Below are positions 1 through 8,312 of a DNA stretch of 14,959 nt, one piece after another. Both the position numbers and the translations under genes were made by a program. The number at the start of each line of letters is the position of its first letter. Positions within the stretch are counted from its first letter, which is position 1. The DNA comes from JBIIJL01 sp044233795. GTDB taxonomy: Bacteria > Pseudomonadota > Gammaproteobacteria > Legionellales > Legionellaceae. The stretch covers positions 1 through 14,959 of the forward strand of contig JBIIJL010000054.1 in the NCBI GenBank assembly GCA_044233795.1, in the 5' to 3' direction. The notes beneath the pieces were generated by a model that worked only from the letters and a program-made list of their open reading frames with translations, did no database searches and was not told the origin of the DNA.

Positions 1-1
1 T

Positions 2-859
2 TGGGCATCTTTTGCATTCCAAAGCACCCGCCGTTTTGACTCTCCACATGTTTTTTCTTTGCCTGAACTTATTGGATTACTGCTCTTATTCTTAACCCCA
101 ATCGGCGTCATGGGGTTGTATACACTCTGTTTTAAAAAGATGACCATCTCCTCTCTTCATTCGCCTTCGAAAAAATTTTTGTGTACCTTCACACTGATCC
201 CTTTACTTTTTTTTGGCGTGTTTAGTTGCTCACATGCAATTAAATTCAATTGGATTGGCCCAAGTCTTCTAGCTACTATTCCATGGCTTGCCATCCTTAT
301 CCAACAATCATTGAAAACCACTCACCCACGTTGGGCAGAGGGTTGGAAAATGACCGCGTTGTTACTGTTGATAGGATATTTCGGGGTGATATTTAACCTT
401 ATTACTGGAACACCTAATATTGTCTACCAAGCATTATTCACCAAATATATCGCTTGGGATGATTTAACCCACCAGATCAATCTCTTAGCAAGTGAGGCCT
501 CTCAACATTTATCATTACCCACAATGATTGTGCCGCTCGATACTTATGGAGTCAGTAGTGAATTAGCGTTTTATCAAGCAAAATTAATTGCACAAGGCAA
601 AATAACCCAAAGTTATCCAGTGATAGGCCAACATATCTTTGGCAAAGAAAGCCTCATGTACCGATATTGGTCCACACAAGAGCCTCTGATAGGCCGCGTG
701 GTTTTGGTAATATCAAATAATATCGACCAATTTAAAGAACCAGGTATAATCAATAGAACCCAAGCTATTTCACCCATACAAAACATCATGAGCCACAGCC
801 CTTGGTTGGGCTCCTCAGTGTTACCATATTATTATCAAGTTGTGAAAATGAAAAAATAA
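2..859 (+). CDS. GT39-family membrane glycosyltransferase, C-terminal part (5' end outside window)
   Basis: The reading frame is open from base 2 without a stop, so the gene begins before the window; 285 residues are visible. They alternate hydrophobic segments (around LIGLLLLFLTPIGVMGLY, FTLIPLLFFGVFSC, LLATIPWLAILI, MTALLLLIGYFGVIFNLI) with a soluble C-terminal portion. The stretch AIKFNWIGPSLLATIPWLA and the preceding FAFQSTRR match my memory of the GT39/PMT_2 group (ArnT/dolichyl-phosphate-mannose mannosyltransferase-like), which transfer a sugar from a polyprenyl-phosphate donor on the outer face of the inner membrane. The acidic catalytic motif of these enzymes is N-terminal and cannot be checked here. 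It converges on a GT2-GtrA glycosyltransferase at 933-2075, which could supply the lipid-linked sugar (inference). A putative start inside the window, TTG at 59, is not needed and is probably false. Substrate unknown. Confidence 0.8.
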   Translation, partial: WASFAFQSTRRFDSPHVFSLPELIGLLLLFLTPIGVMGLYTLCFKKMTISSLHSPSKKFLCTFTLIPLLFFGVFSCSHAIKFNWIGPSLLATIPWLAILIQQSLKTTHPRWAEGWKMTALLLLIGYFGVIFNLITGTPNIVYQALFTKYIAWDDLTHQINLLASEASQHLSLPTMIVPLDTYGVSSELAFYQAKLIAQGKITQSYPVIGQHIFGKESLMYRYWSTQEPLIGRVVLVISNNIDQFKEPGIINRTQAISPIQNIMSHSPWLGSSVLPYYYQVVKMKK

Positions 860-907
860 TTCAACACACCTGATGATGCCCTCAGTGATCAAGAATAGAC
901 AAAACTC

Positions 908-928
908 TTAGGTAACGTTCCTAAAGTT
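908..928. repeat. Short dispersed repeat, copy 1
   Basis: The sequence is TTAGGTAACGT, two variable bases, then CTAAAGTT. It matches the copy at 13046-13066 at 19 of 21 positions. It lies in the 73-bp gap between two convergent genes. TTAGG and CCTAA half-sites within and beside it form short inverted repeats. There is no T-tract, so it does not read as an ordinary terminator. Its nature (mobile-element end, protein site or extragenic repeat) is unknown. Confidence 0.45.
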
Positions 929-932
929 AGGA

Positions 933-2075
933 CTAATCGACCACCTCAGATGAGCTTTTCTTGTTGGAAAAAATTACTTTTGAATACATAAGATAATTTA
1001 ACACTGACCCGAACATCATCCCGGAAATAATGATAAGATTTTCTGTAACAAACCCATGCCCAAATTTGCGTATCCCCAACGCCAACCAATAACTTTGAAC
1101 ACTTACCATAATTGCTGAATATCCCAGGAACACCAGAAATGATTTAAAGTTTTGAGCCAGTGAAACCTCACGATGATCATTAAAGGTAAAGAGATGATTC
1201 AATAAGAAATTGTTTGTAATAGCAAGCAGTACCGCACATTGGGTCGCGGTGATTGGGGCCACATGTTCATAGCGAAGTCCATTATAGACAAAAAATTGGA
1301 TTAGCGCCCCGGAAGCACCCACCAAACACATTTTAAAATACCGTTGTAATTCGTAAAATCTCAACTTCAACAACACGCACAAGGAATCAATAACACTATT
1401 GGCAGGCAACTTGCTTACCCCTTGTTCCCTATCAATAAACTCAATTGGAAATTCAACAATCCTCGCTTTTCCCTGATGCAGCAGCCATAACAATTGTAGT
1501 TTGTAGGCATAATGATTTGATAAAAATGTCCTGGGTAACACGCTCGCTAATACACGACGATGCGTAACTCTAAAACCACTGGTGAAATCTTTATATTGAT
1601 AAGTTAATAAAAATCTTGCGATATAATTACCGACGACTGACAATAATTTACGGTGAAAACCCCATGCTTTGGGGATAGATCCCCCTTTAACATATCGACT
1701 GCCAAGTACCACATCATGCTTATCAAGCATCAACAGCATGGGCACTATATACTTTGGTTGATGAGAAAGATCAGCATCACATTCGATAACAACATCAGCT
1801 TGCATTTCATCAAGGGCAAAGCGCATAGCTTGCAAATAGGCGCTGCCTAGCCCTGATTTTTGTGCTTCCGTTTTTAAATGTAGTCGTGGGTAGATACTTT
1901 TGAGTTTTAGAACCTTGCTCGCCGTTCCATCTGAAGAGTTACTATCAAAAACTAACACATGAACATCATATGAAAGCAACGAACTGGTCTCTTGAAAAAT
2001 CATCGCCAAAGTTTGAGCAATCACAGCTGATTCATTATACGTAGGGATGATAATAACAACCTTTTCTCGGTTCAT
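933..2075 (-). CDS. Polyprenyl-phosphate glycosyltransferase (GT2) fused to a GtrA-like membrane domain
   Basis: The 380-residue protein has two parts. Residues 1-~235 are a GT-A fold of the dolichol-phosphate mannosyltransferase type: IIIPTYNES (8-16), DSNSSDGT (44-51), the metal-binding D-A-D at 100-102 followed by LSHQP, VVLGSRY (122-128), FTSGFR (164-169), and a FIDREQGVSKL motif (213-223). Residues ~246-370 hold four hydrophobic helices of the GtrA family, which is associated with flipping or handling polyprenyl-linked sugars. The expected role is to load a sugar onto undecaprenyl phosphate at the inner membrane for a downstream transferase, and the convergent GT39 gene is a plausible partner (inference). 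Start: an ATG at 2144 would give 23 more residues, but the ATG at 2075 has AAGGA 10 bases upstream and lies after a perfect TATAAT, while the 2144 ATG lies upstream of that -10. The added residues do not resemble the family. Confidence 0.9.
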   Translation of the reverse strand: MNREKVVIIIPTYNESAVIAQTLAMIFQETSSLLSYDVHVLVFDSNSSDGTASKVLKLKSIYPRLHLKTEAQKSGLGSAYLQAMRFALDEMQADVVIECDADLSHQPKYIVPMLLMLDKHDVVLGSRYVKGGSIPKAWGFHRKLLSVVGNYIARFLLTYQYKDFTSGFRVTHRRVLASVLPRTFLSNHYAYKLQLLWLLHQGKARIVEFPIEFIDREQGVSKLPANSVIDSLCVLLKLRFYELQRYFKMCLVGASGALIQFFVYNGLRYEHVAPITATQCAVLLAITNNFLLNHLFTFNDHREVSLAQNFKSFLVFLGYSAIMVSVQSYWLALGIRKFGHGFVTENLIIISGMMFGSVLNYLMYSKVIFSNKKSSSEVVD

Positions 2076-2126
2076 GAAGGTACAATCCTTAAGGCAATAT
2101 TCGATAAATACGCTAACAAATCGGTC

Positions 2127-2132
2127 ATTATA
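2127..2132 (-). promoter_or_regulatory. -10 element (TATAAT) for the GT2-GtrA gene
   Basis: The minus strand reads a perfect TATAAT here. The predicted transcript start is near 2120, about 45 bases upstream of the chosen start codon. No good -35 hexamer is visible at 16-18 bp, so it would need an activator or other help. The 7-bp inverted repeat GGTACAA (2079-2085) / TTGTACC (2151-2157) brackets the region. Confidence 0.45.
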
Positions 2133-2199
2133 AAACAAAAACATGAAAGGTTGTACCGAGTTTGTTAATATGGATATTCACTTAATCGATTGCATCCAA

Positions 2200-3531
2200 A
2201 TGACTTCAGGTTCAACCATACTTTCGGTAAGCCAGCTCAATCGCCATGTTCGCTCTTGGTTAGAACATGAGATGGGCGATGTTGCCGTAGAAGGCGAGTT
2301 ATCAAATCTTAGTAAACCCACATCGGGGCATCTCTATTTCACATTAAAAGATGCAACCGCTCAAATTCGTTGTGTTTTTTTTCGTAATCGTCACGTTGGT
2401 GATATGTTTAACACCCTTCAAAATGGGCAACATATCTTACTAGAAGGAACATTGAGTTTATATGAAGCGCGTGGTGATTATCAGCTCATTGTCGAAAAAT
2501 TACAGGAAGCAGGATTTGGAGATTTATACCGACAATTTGAATTGCTGAAAGTTAAACTAGAGACTCTTGGATTTTTTGATGTTAAAAGAAAGAAGCCACT
2601 ACCCCGCTTTCCTGCGTGTATAGGAATTATCACTTCAGCAACAGGTGCTGCCTTACGCGATATTTTAACTACATTAAAACGACGCTTTCCAATTGCACAA
2701 ATACTACTTTTTGCCACCGAAGTTCAAGGTAAGCAAGCAGCTTCACAAATCCGCCAAGCAATCCTAAATGCCAACGAAGACTCGCGATCCGAGGTACTAA
2801 TCTTAGCCCGTGGTGGTGGCAGTATTGAAGATTTGTGGGCATTTAATGACGAAACATTGGCTCACACCATTGCCAATAGTAAAATTCCCATCGTTACAGG
2901 CATCGGTCATGAAACTGATTTTACCATCGCAGATTTTGTAGCAGATCTTCGTGCTGCAACACCAACAGCTGCTGCAGAAGCAGTAACCCCGAGCAAAGAC
3001 GAATTACTGACTTTGTTAAAAACGCTAGAGTCAAGACTCATCATTTTGATGACGAAATTGTTAGAGCATCTTAAGTTTCGAATAAAGCACGGCCTTGAAA
3101 AGCTCACATCGCCAAAACAACTCATCAGTACCTATTGGCAAAAACTTGATTTTTTAACCCTACATTTTGAGCATGTCATTGAAGGGCTATTAAGACAAAA
3201 AAAGCAAACGCTGCAAGATCTCCTCAACCGGTTGAATGTAAGGCATCCCAATACTCTACTCAGTCAACAAGCGTCAATCCTTTATCAACTTGAGCACCGG
3301 CTATTTATCGAAATAAAACAGCAGCTTAATGATCAAAAACAGCAGTTCTCTCGAACAATTGCAACTTTACATGCCGTAAGCCCCCTCGCTACCCTTGACC
3401 GTGGATACGCTGTTGCAACCATCAATCAACACGTACTGATGGATAGTCAAGAAGTAACAATAGGCGACACCGTTAATATACGTTTGGCTAAAGGACGTCT
3501 TAAAGGCACCATTGTCAGCAAAGAAAAGTAG
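2200..3531 (+). CDS. xseA: Exonuclease VII large subunit
   Basis: XseA is the catalytic subunit of exonuclease VII, which degrades single-stranded DNA from both ends together with many copies of XseB. From the start used here the protein is 443 residues, against 456 in E. coli. The N-terminal OB-fold is clear (VEGELSNLSKPTSGHLYFTL, then IRCVFFRN). The catalytic domain shows GIITSATGAALRDIL, LARGGGSIEDLW, GIGHETDFTIADFVAD and RAATPTAAAE. A long helical region follows, then the conserved tail LDRGYAV. Start is uncertain: ATGs at 2143 and 2170 are in frame but add residues without family resemblance, whereas MTSGSTILSVSQLNR at 2200 matches the E. coli N-terminus in length; none has a strong ribosome site. 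Divergent from the GT2-GtrA gene and 30 bp upstream of the rhomboid-like gene, probably co-transcribed with it. No xseB is present in the window. Confidence 0.95.
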   Translation: MTSGSTILSVSQLNRHVRSWLEHEMGDVAVEGELSNLSKPTSGHLYFTLKDATAQIRCVFFRNRHVGDMFNTLQNGQHILLEGTLSLYEARGDYQLIVEKLQEAGFGDLYRQFELLKVKLETLGFFDVKRKKPLPRFPACIGIITSATGAALRDILTTLKRRFPIAQILLFATEVQGKQAASQIRQAILNANEDSRSEVLILARGGGSIEDLWAFNDETLAHTIANSKIPIVTGIGHETDFTIADFVADLRAATPTAAAEAVTPSKDELLTLLKTLESRLIILMTKLLEHLKFRIKHGLEKLTSPKQLISTYWQKLDFLTLHFEHVIEGLLRQKKQTLQDLLNRLNVRHPNTLLSQQASILYQLEHRLFIEIKQQLNDQKQQFSRTIATLHAVSPLATLDRGYAVATINQHVLMDSQEVTIGDTVNIRLAKGRLKGTIVSKEK

Positions 3532-3561
3532 CTATTTTCCACTAAATTAGAGTACATCATC

Positions 3562-4134
3562 ATGATTGACCAACTCATTGCAAGTCTTGATTTAATCATC
3601 CTGCAAACCAAATTAAATGCGGATGTCCTCACACAACTTATGATTGTATTATGGTCATTTTTCATTGCCACCCAACTCTCTGGCAAACGCCTGCTTTTAC
3701 TAGGTATTATGCCAAGAAAAATCTATGGTTTACCTGGAATTGTATTCGCTCCATTATTGCATGCCGATTTTAACCATTTATTTTTTAACTCAATTCCGCT
3801 ACTTGTGTTAAGTAACTTTTTATTATTACACGGCATTCATTACTATTTATATGTCACACTCTTAATTACGCTCATCAGTGGGGGACTCATATGGTTTTTT
3901 GGCAAGCCCGGTCTTCATATCGGCGCCAGTGCAGTAATTACTGGGTTCTGGGGCATATTAGTGAGTGACATTTATCGCGAGGGCACCCTTACTGCGATTA
4001 TTCTAGGCGTGATCTGCATTTACTATTTTGCAGGTATTTTCTTCGGCATTTTCCCTTCACAAAAAGGGGTTTCGTGGGAAGGGCATCTATTTGGCCTGCT
4101 CGCAGGGTTTGTTACAGGATATCTTGTGCATTAA
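3562..4134 (+). CDS. Rhomboid-family intramembrane serine protease (small, bacterial type)
   Basis: A 190-residue, highly hydrophobic protein with about six membrane segments. The rhomboid hallmarks are in order: HxxxN (H67 and N71 in HADFNHLFFN), the nucleophile motif G-A-S (G121, A122, S123 in HIGASAVITG) and the histidine of the dyad (H175 in SWEGHLFGLLAGF). These match H150/N154, S201 and H254 of E. coli GlpG. It lacks the N-terminal cytoplasmic domain of GlpG. The nucleophile motif reads GASA rather than the common GASG, a modest deviation. It would cleave membrane proteins within the bilayer; the substrate is unknown. It follows xseA by 30 bp on the same strand, with only a weak ribosome site (AGAG upstream of the ATG), so it is likely translated from the xseA transcript. 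Confidence 0.87.
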   Translation: MIDQLIASLDLIILQTKLNADVLTQLMIVLWSFFIATQLSGKRLLLLGIMPRKIYGLPGIVFAPLLHADFNHLFFNSIPLLVLSNFLLLHGIHYYLYVTLLITLISGGLIWFFGKPGLHIGASAVITGFWGILVSDIYREGTLTAIILGVICIYYFAGIFFGIFPSQKGVSWEGHLFGLLAGFVTGYLVH

Positions 4135-4174
4135 TCATCATGTTTTCAACCTTCTTGAGGTTGGCATATATTGC

Positions 4175-4206
4175 GCCTGCTGGAGAGAATCAACAGGCTT
4201 ATATTT
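4175..4206 (+). terminator. Possible intrinsic terminator after the xseA-rhomboid pair
   Basis: GCCTGCTG (4175-4182) pairs with CAACAGGC (4191-4198) with one C-A mismatch and an 8-base loop, followed by TTATATTT. A second perfect 6-bp stem, CAACCT/AGGTTG, lies just before it at 4147-4163. The T-run is interrupted, so this is only a candidate. Confidence 0.4.
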
Positions 4207-4215
4207 CATACGATT

Positions 4216-4701
4216 TTAGCTGCTTCTTTTTAATAAATCAGCCTTGGTCTTGAACACTGCCCCATCAGACCAGGTTTGATTGGGCGAGATAATGACAAAA
4301 TTCACTGCATGTTTTGTGTCAATGTTAGTTAGTTTATATTGATCGTTGACTTTAACCCGAAACAAATCGCCTCCTTGAGCTTCGGTCTCATTGCCATTGA
4401 TATCAATTTTGGCGCGACCTTTGGTGATAAGAGCAAGTTGTTCAGAATCAGCTGTGATCAAACCCGTACTATTTTCCGGGGCGGTTTTTTTGTAAAGAGC
4501 ATACATTGCGATTTGGTAAGATCCAAGGTTCTTAACAGTGAGGTAATTTGAGTTGTCGCTAACAGTCTGTATAAATCCTAAAATTGCTTTGCGATCTTTA
4601 GCTGATGACATTGCTGGCTCAGCACGCCCATCCATTGGCGTTAACATCATTGCCAACAAAACGACACTAACCCCCATATACATCTTATCTATCCATTTCA
4701 T
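4216..4701 (-). CDS. Exported cupin-like protein of unknown function
   Basis: The 161-residue protein starts with a typical Sec signal peptide: a basic start (MKWIDKMYMG), a hydrophobic core (VSVVLLAMMLT), and probable cleavage after DGRA near residue 27. The mature part is short and beta-rich. Segments such as EQLALITKGRAKIDINGNETEAQGGD and the later AVNFVIISPN have the spacing of a single-domain cupin barrel (a turn, G-x-A, then QGGD). The metal-binding histidines of classical cupins are missing, so enzymatic activity is doubtful. A good ribosome site (CAGGAGAG, about 7 bases before the ATG) supports the start. It is divergent from mfd and convergent with the rhomboid-like gene, with no functional partner nearby. 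I do not recognise the family precisely; a periplasmic ligand-binding role is only a guess. Confidence 0.7.
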   Translation of the reverse strand: MKWIDKMYMGVSVVLLAMMLTPMDGRAEPAMSSAKDRKAILGFIQTVSDNSNYLTVKNLGSYQIAMYALYKKTAPENSTGLITADSEQLALITKGRAKIDINGNETEAQGGDLFRVKVNDQYKLTNIDTKHAVNFVIISPNQTWSDGAVFKTKADLLKRSS

Positions 4702-4812
4702 TATCTCTCTCCTGGGTGATATCGATTGATATTTCGATCGCGAACTTATTAAAATTCACGTACCAGTATAACTGAAAAATTTTTTTTTAAACTATGCTTT
4801 GATAATTTATTG

Positions 4813-4818
4813 TATACT
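4813..4818 (+). promoter_or_regulatory. -10 element (TATACT) for mfd
   Basis: TATACT lies about 32 bases upstream of the mfd start codon, in an AT-rich stretch that includes a run of T at 4781-4788. No convincing -35 hexamer is at the right distance. The 149-bp gap also serves the divergent cupin-like gene. Confidence 0.4.
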
Positions 4819-4850
4819 CTCCAACCTTTAATATTTCTCGTTATATCATC

Positions 4851-7800
4851 ATGGTTCATTCTGTTCTCCTTAAAGCTCAACAAACGCCTAAAGAACTCTG
4901 GGGCCAATTATATGGCAGTAGTCTGGCATTAGCCCTTGCAGAGTTTTGTGAACAACGACCTGGAGTAAAACTTCTCATAGCGCGAGATATTCTTAAAGCC
5001 CGTGAGCTCCTTGAAGAACTCACTTTTTTTCTACCTCAAAATGAATTACGTCAAGAAATAATGCTTTTTCCTGATTGGGAAACACTTCCCTATGATCAAT
5101 TTTCCCCGCATCAGGATATCGTTTCAGAGCGCTTGTCAACGCTTGGTCGTATTCAACAATCGCAACAAGCAATAGTCATTACTGCTGCAAGCACTCTCAT
5201 GCACCGCTTGTGCCCGACAGAATTTATCACTCGTTTCGGATTAGTCTTGAAGGAAGGACAAACTCTAGAGATTGAACACTTTAGGCAACAGCTACAGCAA
5301 GCAGGCTACCATTGTGTTAACCAAGTATTAGAGCATGGCGAGTATGCTGTGCGAGGTTCCATCATTGATCTATTCCCTATGGGCAGTGAATGGCCATTTC
5401 GTGTTGAACTTTTTGACAAAACCATAGATAGTTTGCGTCGTTTTGATCCAGATACGCAGCGCACCATTGAGAAAATTACCGATATTCACATCCTCCCAGC
5501 ACGAGAGTTTCCCATCAACGAGGCGAGTATCAGCTTATTTAGACGTTTGTTTCGAGAGACCTTTTCTGGAAACCCCAGTATTTGCCCTATCTATGAGGCT
5601 GTAAGCGAAGGGCGTTGCCCAAATGGGATTGAATATTATCTCCCACTATTTTTTGAAAAAACAGCGACTTTTTTTGATTTCTTACCACAAGATTCTTCAA
5701 TATGCTTAATTGACAATATTGCGCCGGCCGCTGAAGAATTTTGGAGCGAAGTTACCTCTCGATTCGAACAGCGTAGTTACGATATTACGAGGCCTTTGCT
5801 TAAACCTGCAAGCTGCTTTCTAACACCAAGTGAGTTATTGGCCGCCACAAAGCAATATCATCGCTTACGGATTCAACACGTTCCTTCAACAAACAGTGGG
5901 GCAGTAGTTAATTTTAATGTTGATCAAGCCCCTAAGTTTCCTGTAGTCCGCCAGGCCTTAAAACCAATGGCGGCACTAGCCGATTTCATCGAAAGCACCC
6001 CTAACATCCGCCACCTATTGGTCGTAGAAAGCGCCGGCAGACGAGAGGTTTTACTAGATTTGCTTAAAGCATGCGATCTTTTCCCCAAGAATCAATCCTC
6101 ATGGGAGACATTTCTTGCCGATTCAACCCCCATCAATATCACCGTAGGCCCCCTCATTGATGGAACACTACTCAATGATGCCGCAATTTCTATCATCGTT
6201 GAATCACAGTTGTTTGGCGAACTTCGCGCCCCATCTGAAAAAAGTGGGCAAAAAGCAATTGATCCTGATCTTATCATTCGGAATTTGGCTGAACTTCACG
6301 TGGGCGCACCCGTAGTACATCTTCAATTCGGTGTAGGTAGATATCAAGGTTTACAATCAATTGATGATAATGGCGTACCCAACGAGTTCTTGGTTTTATC
6401 TTATGCTGGTGAAGATAAAATTTATGTCCCTGTGACTTCACTCAATCTCATTAGCCGTTACACCGGGGCTGATGCTGAACATGCCCCGCTCCATCGACTA
6501 GGTAGCGATCAGTGGCAAAAGGAAAAAAAGAAAGCCTTAGAGAAGATTCATGATGTAGCCATTGAACTTCTCGATATTTATGCAAAGCGTGAGGCAAAAC
6601 CTGGTCATGTGTACCATTTTGATCCTATGGATTATCAACGATTTGCGAGTGGCTTCCCTTTTACCGAAACAAATGATCAGCTACAAGCCATTTCAGAAAT
6701 CATTAAAGATATGCAATCTCCACGCCCTATGGATAGACTGATTTGTGGTGATGTAGGCTTTGGTAAAACAGAAGTTGCAATGCGAGCAGCCTTTATCGCC
6801 GTACAAAACAACAAGCAAGTTTGTGTACTCGTCCCTACAACCTTACTTGCGGGTCAACATTTTGATACTTTTCGTGACCGATTCGCCGAATTCCCCGTCA
6901 ACATTGAATTATTATCACGTTTTCGAAGTAGCAAAGAATCTTCTGGTGTTGTCCAGTCCCTCGCCGATGGACGGGTTGATATTGTCATTGGCACCCATAA
7001 ATTGTTTCAAAAGGATATCCAATTTAAAAATTTAGGGTTATTGATTATCGATGAAGAACATCGTTTTGGTGTTAAACAAAAAGAACACATCAAAGCAATG
7101 CGTACCTTCGTTGATATCCTGTCCATGACAGCAACACCAATCCCACGCACACTTAATATGGCAATGGCAGGTATACGCGATATTTCACTCATAGCAACAC
7201 CCCCAGCCAAACGATTAGCCATTAAAACCTTCTGGCAAGAAAGAAATGATGGGATCTTACGTGAAGCAATTTTGCGCGAAATTTTGCGCGGTGGACAAGT
7301 ATTCTTTCTGCATAACAACGTAGAAACTATTGCTAGAGTTTGCCAGGATATACAAACCTTGGTACCTGAAGCTAAAGTACATCTTGCCCATGGGCAAATG
7401 CGTGAGCGAGAGCTTGAGCGTGTCATGTCAGATTTTTACCATCACCGCTTTAATGTGCTGGTGTGTACAACCATCATCGAAACCGGCATCGACATTCCGA
7501 CAGCCAATACTATTATTATCGATAGAGCTGATAAATTTGGCTTAGCTCAATTGCACCAATTACGTGGTCGAGTAGGGCGTTCTCATCACCAGGCCTATGC
7601 ATACTTACTCACGCCAAATGAAAAACTTCTCACACCAGATGCTCAAAAGCGCTTGGAAGCGATTGTCTCTCTTGAAGATTTAGGTGCGGGTTTCACTTTA
7701 GCTACCCACGATTTGGAGATTCGCGGTGCAGGTGAATTACTAGGGGAAGATCAAAGCGGTAATATGCATGCCATTGGATTTAATTTATTTATGGAGATGC

Positions 7801-8312
7801 TCGATAGAGCGGTAAACGACTTAAAAAGTGGCAAAATTCCTGAACTCAATGCACCTATGCATCAAGGCCCCGAGATAGATTTGAGGTTAAGTGCGATTAT
7901 ACCCGACGATTACATCGGCGATATTCATACTCGCCTAATCATCTATAAACGAGTAGCAAACGCCAAGGATAAAGAACAACTTCGCGAACTTCAAATTGAA
8001 ATGATTGACCGCTTTGGCCTGTTACCTGCTCCTGTGAAACATTTATTTCTTATCACAGAGCTTAAGTTTTTAGCAAGCCTGCTTGGGATTCTTAAAATAA
8101 GTGCATCCGGAGTACAAGGCAAGATTGAGTTTAGTGATAAACCTGTTATTGATGCCAAAGTGCTCATCGACTTGATTCAAATACATGCTAAACGTTACCA
8201 GTTAGAAGGCCCATCAAAACTTAAATTTATAATTGATAGCACGAGCAATGAAGAACGAATTTTTGAAATCACCCAGTTATTGCAAAAATTATCCGGCTTT
8301 AACCATCTTTAG
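4851..8312 (+). CDS. mfd: Transcription-repair coupling factor Mfd
   Basis: Mfd removes RNA polymerase stalled at DNA lesions by ATP-driven translocation and recruits UvrA/UvrB. The protein is 1153 residues, against 1148 in E. coli, and appears intact. The N-terminal UvrB-like module is well conserved (DWETLPYDQFSPHQDI; then VLEHGEYAVRGSIIDLFPMG). The RNA-polymerase-interacting domain begins near residue 480 with VVHLQFGVGRYQGL. The translocase has Walker A GDVGFGKT (633-640), the DEEH box (734-737) with RFGVKQ, motif III SMTATPIPRTL, and the helicase motif VI/TRG part LRGRVGRS (904-911). The C-terminal D7 domain, which masks UvrA binding, is present (IDLRLSAIIPDDYIGD onward). The start matches the E. 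coli protein length, but no strong ribosome site precedes it. Its 3' end overlaps glpK by 24 bp on the opposite strand. Confidence 0.98.
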   Translation: MVHSVLLKAQQTPKELWGQLYGSSLALALAEFCEQRPGVKLLIARDILKARELLEELTFFLPQNELRQEIMLFPDWETLPYDQFSPHQDIVSERLSTLGRIQQSQQAIVITAASTLMHRLCPTEFITRFGLVLKEGQTLEIEHFRQQLQQAGYHCVNQVLEHGEYAVRGSIIDLFPMGSEWPFRVELFDKTIDSLRRFDPDTQRTIEKITDIHILPAREFPINEASISLFRRLFRETFSGNPSICPIYEAVSEGRCPNGIEYYLPLFFEKTATFFDFLPQDSSICLIDNIAPAAEEFWSEVTSRFEQRSYDITRPLLKPASCFLTPSELLAATKQYHRLRIQHVPSTNSGAVVNFNVDQAPKFPVVRQALKPMAALADFIESTPNIRHLLVVESAGRREVLLDLLKACDLFPKNQSSWETFLADSTPINITVGPLIDGTLLNDAAISIIVESQLFGELRAPSEKSGQKAIDPDLIIRNLAELHVGAPVVHLQFGVGRYQGLQSIDDNGVPNEFLVLSYAGEDKIYVPVTSLNLISRYTGADAEHAPLHRLGSDQWQKEKKKALEKIHDVAIELLDIYAKREAKPGHVYHFDPMDYQRFASGFPFTETNDQLQAISEIIKDMQSPRPMDRLICGDVGFGKTEVAMRAAFIAVQNNKQVCVLVPTTLLAGQHFDTFRDRFAEFPVNIELLSRFRSSKESSGVVQSLADGRVDIVIGTHKLFQKDIQFKNLGLLIIDEEHRFGVKQKEHIKAMRTFVDILSMTATPIPRTLNMAMAGIRDISLIATPPAKRLAIKTFWQERNDGILREAILREILRGGQVFFLHNNVETIARVCQDIQTLVPEAKVHLAHGQMRERELERVMSDFYHHRFNVLVCTTIIETGIDIPTANTIIIDRADKFGLAQLHQLRGRVGRSHHQAYAYLLTPNEKLLTPDAQKRLEAIVSLEDLGAGFTLATHDLEIRGAGELLGEDQSGNMHAIGFNLFMEMLDRAVNDLKSGKIPELNAPMHQGPEIDLRLSAIIPDDYIGDIHTRLIIYKRVANAKDKEQLRELQIEMIDRFGLLPAPVKHLFLITELKFLASLLGILKISASGVQGKIEFSDKPVIDAKVLIDLIQIHAKRYQLEGPSKLKFIIDSTSNEERIFEITQLLQKLSGFNHL

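Noticed and set aside
860..932. Bidirectional terminator between the convergent glycosyltransferase genes
   Set aside because: Only 5-bp TTAGG/CCTAA stems are present, with no T-tract on either strand; it is better described as a repeat element.
2076..2144. 23-residue N-terminal extension of the GT2-GtrA protein
   Set aside because: It begins upstream of the only good -10 element, lacks a ribosome site, and does not match the family start.
7007..7426. 139-codon minus-strand frame inside mfd
   Set aside because: It lies antisense to the conserved translocase domain of mfd and reads as low-complexity, Ser/Arg-rich sequence without motifs.
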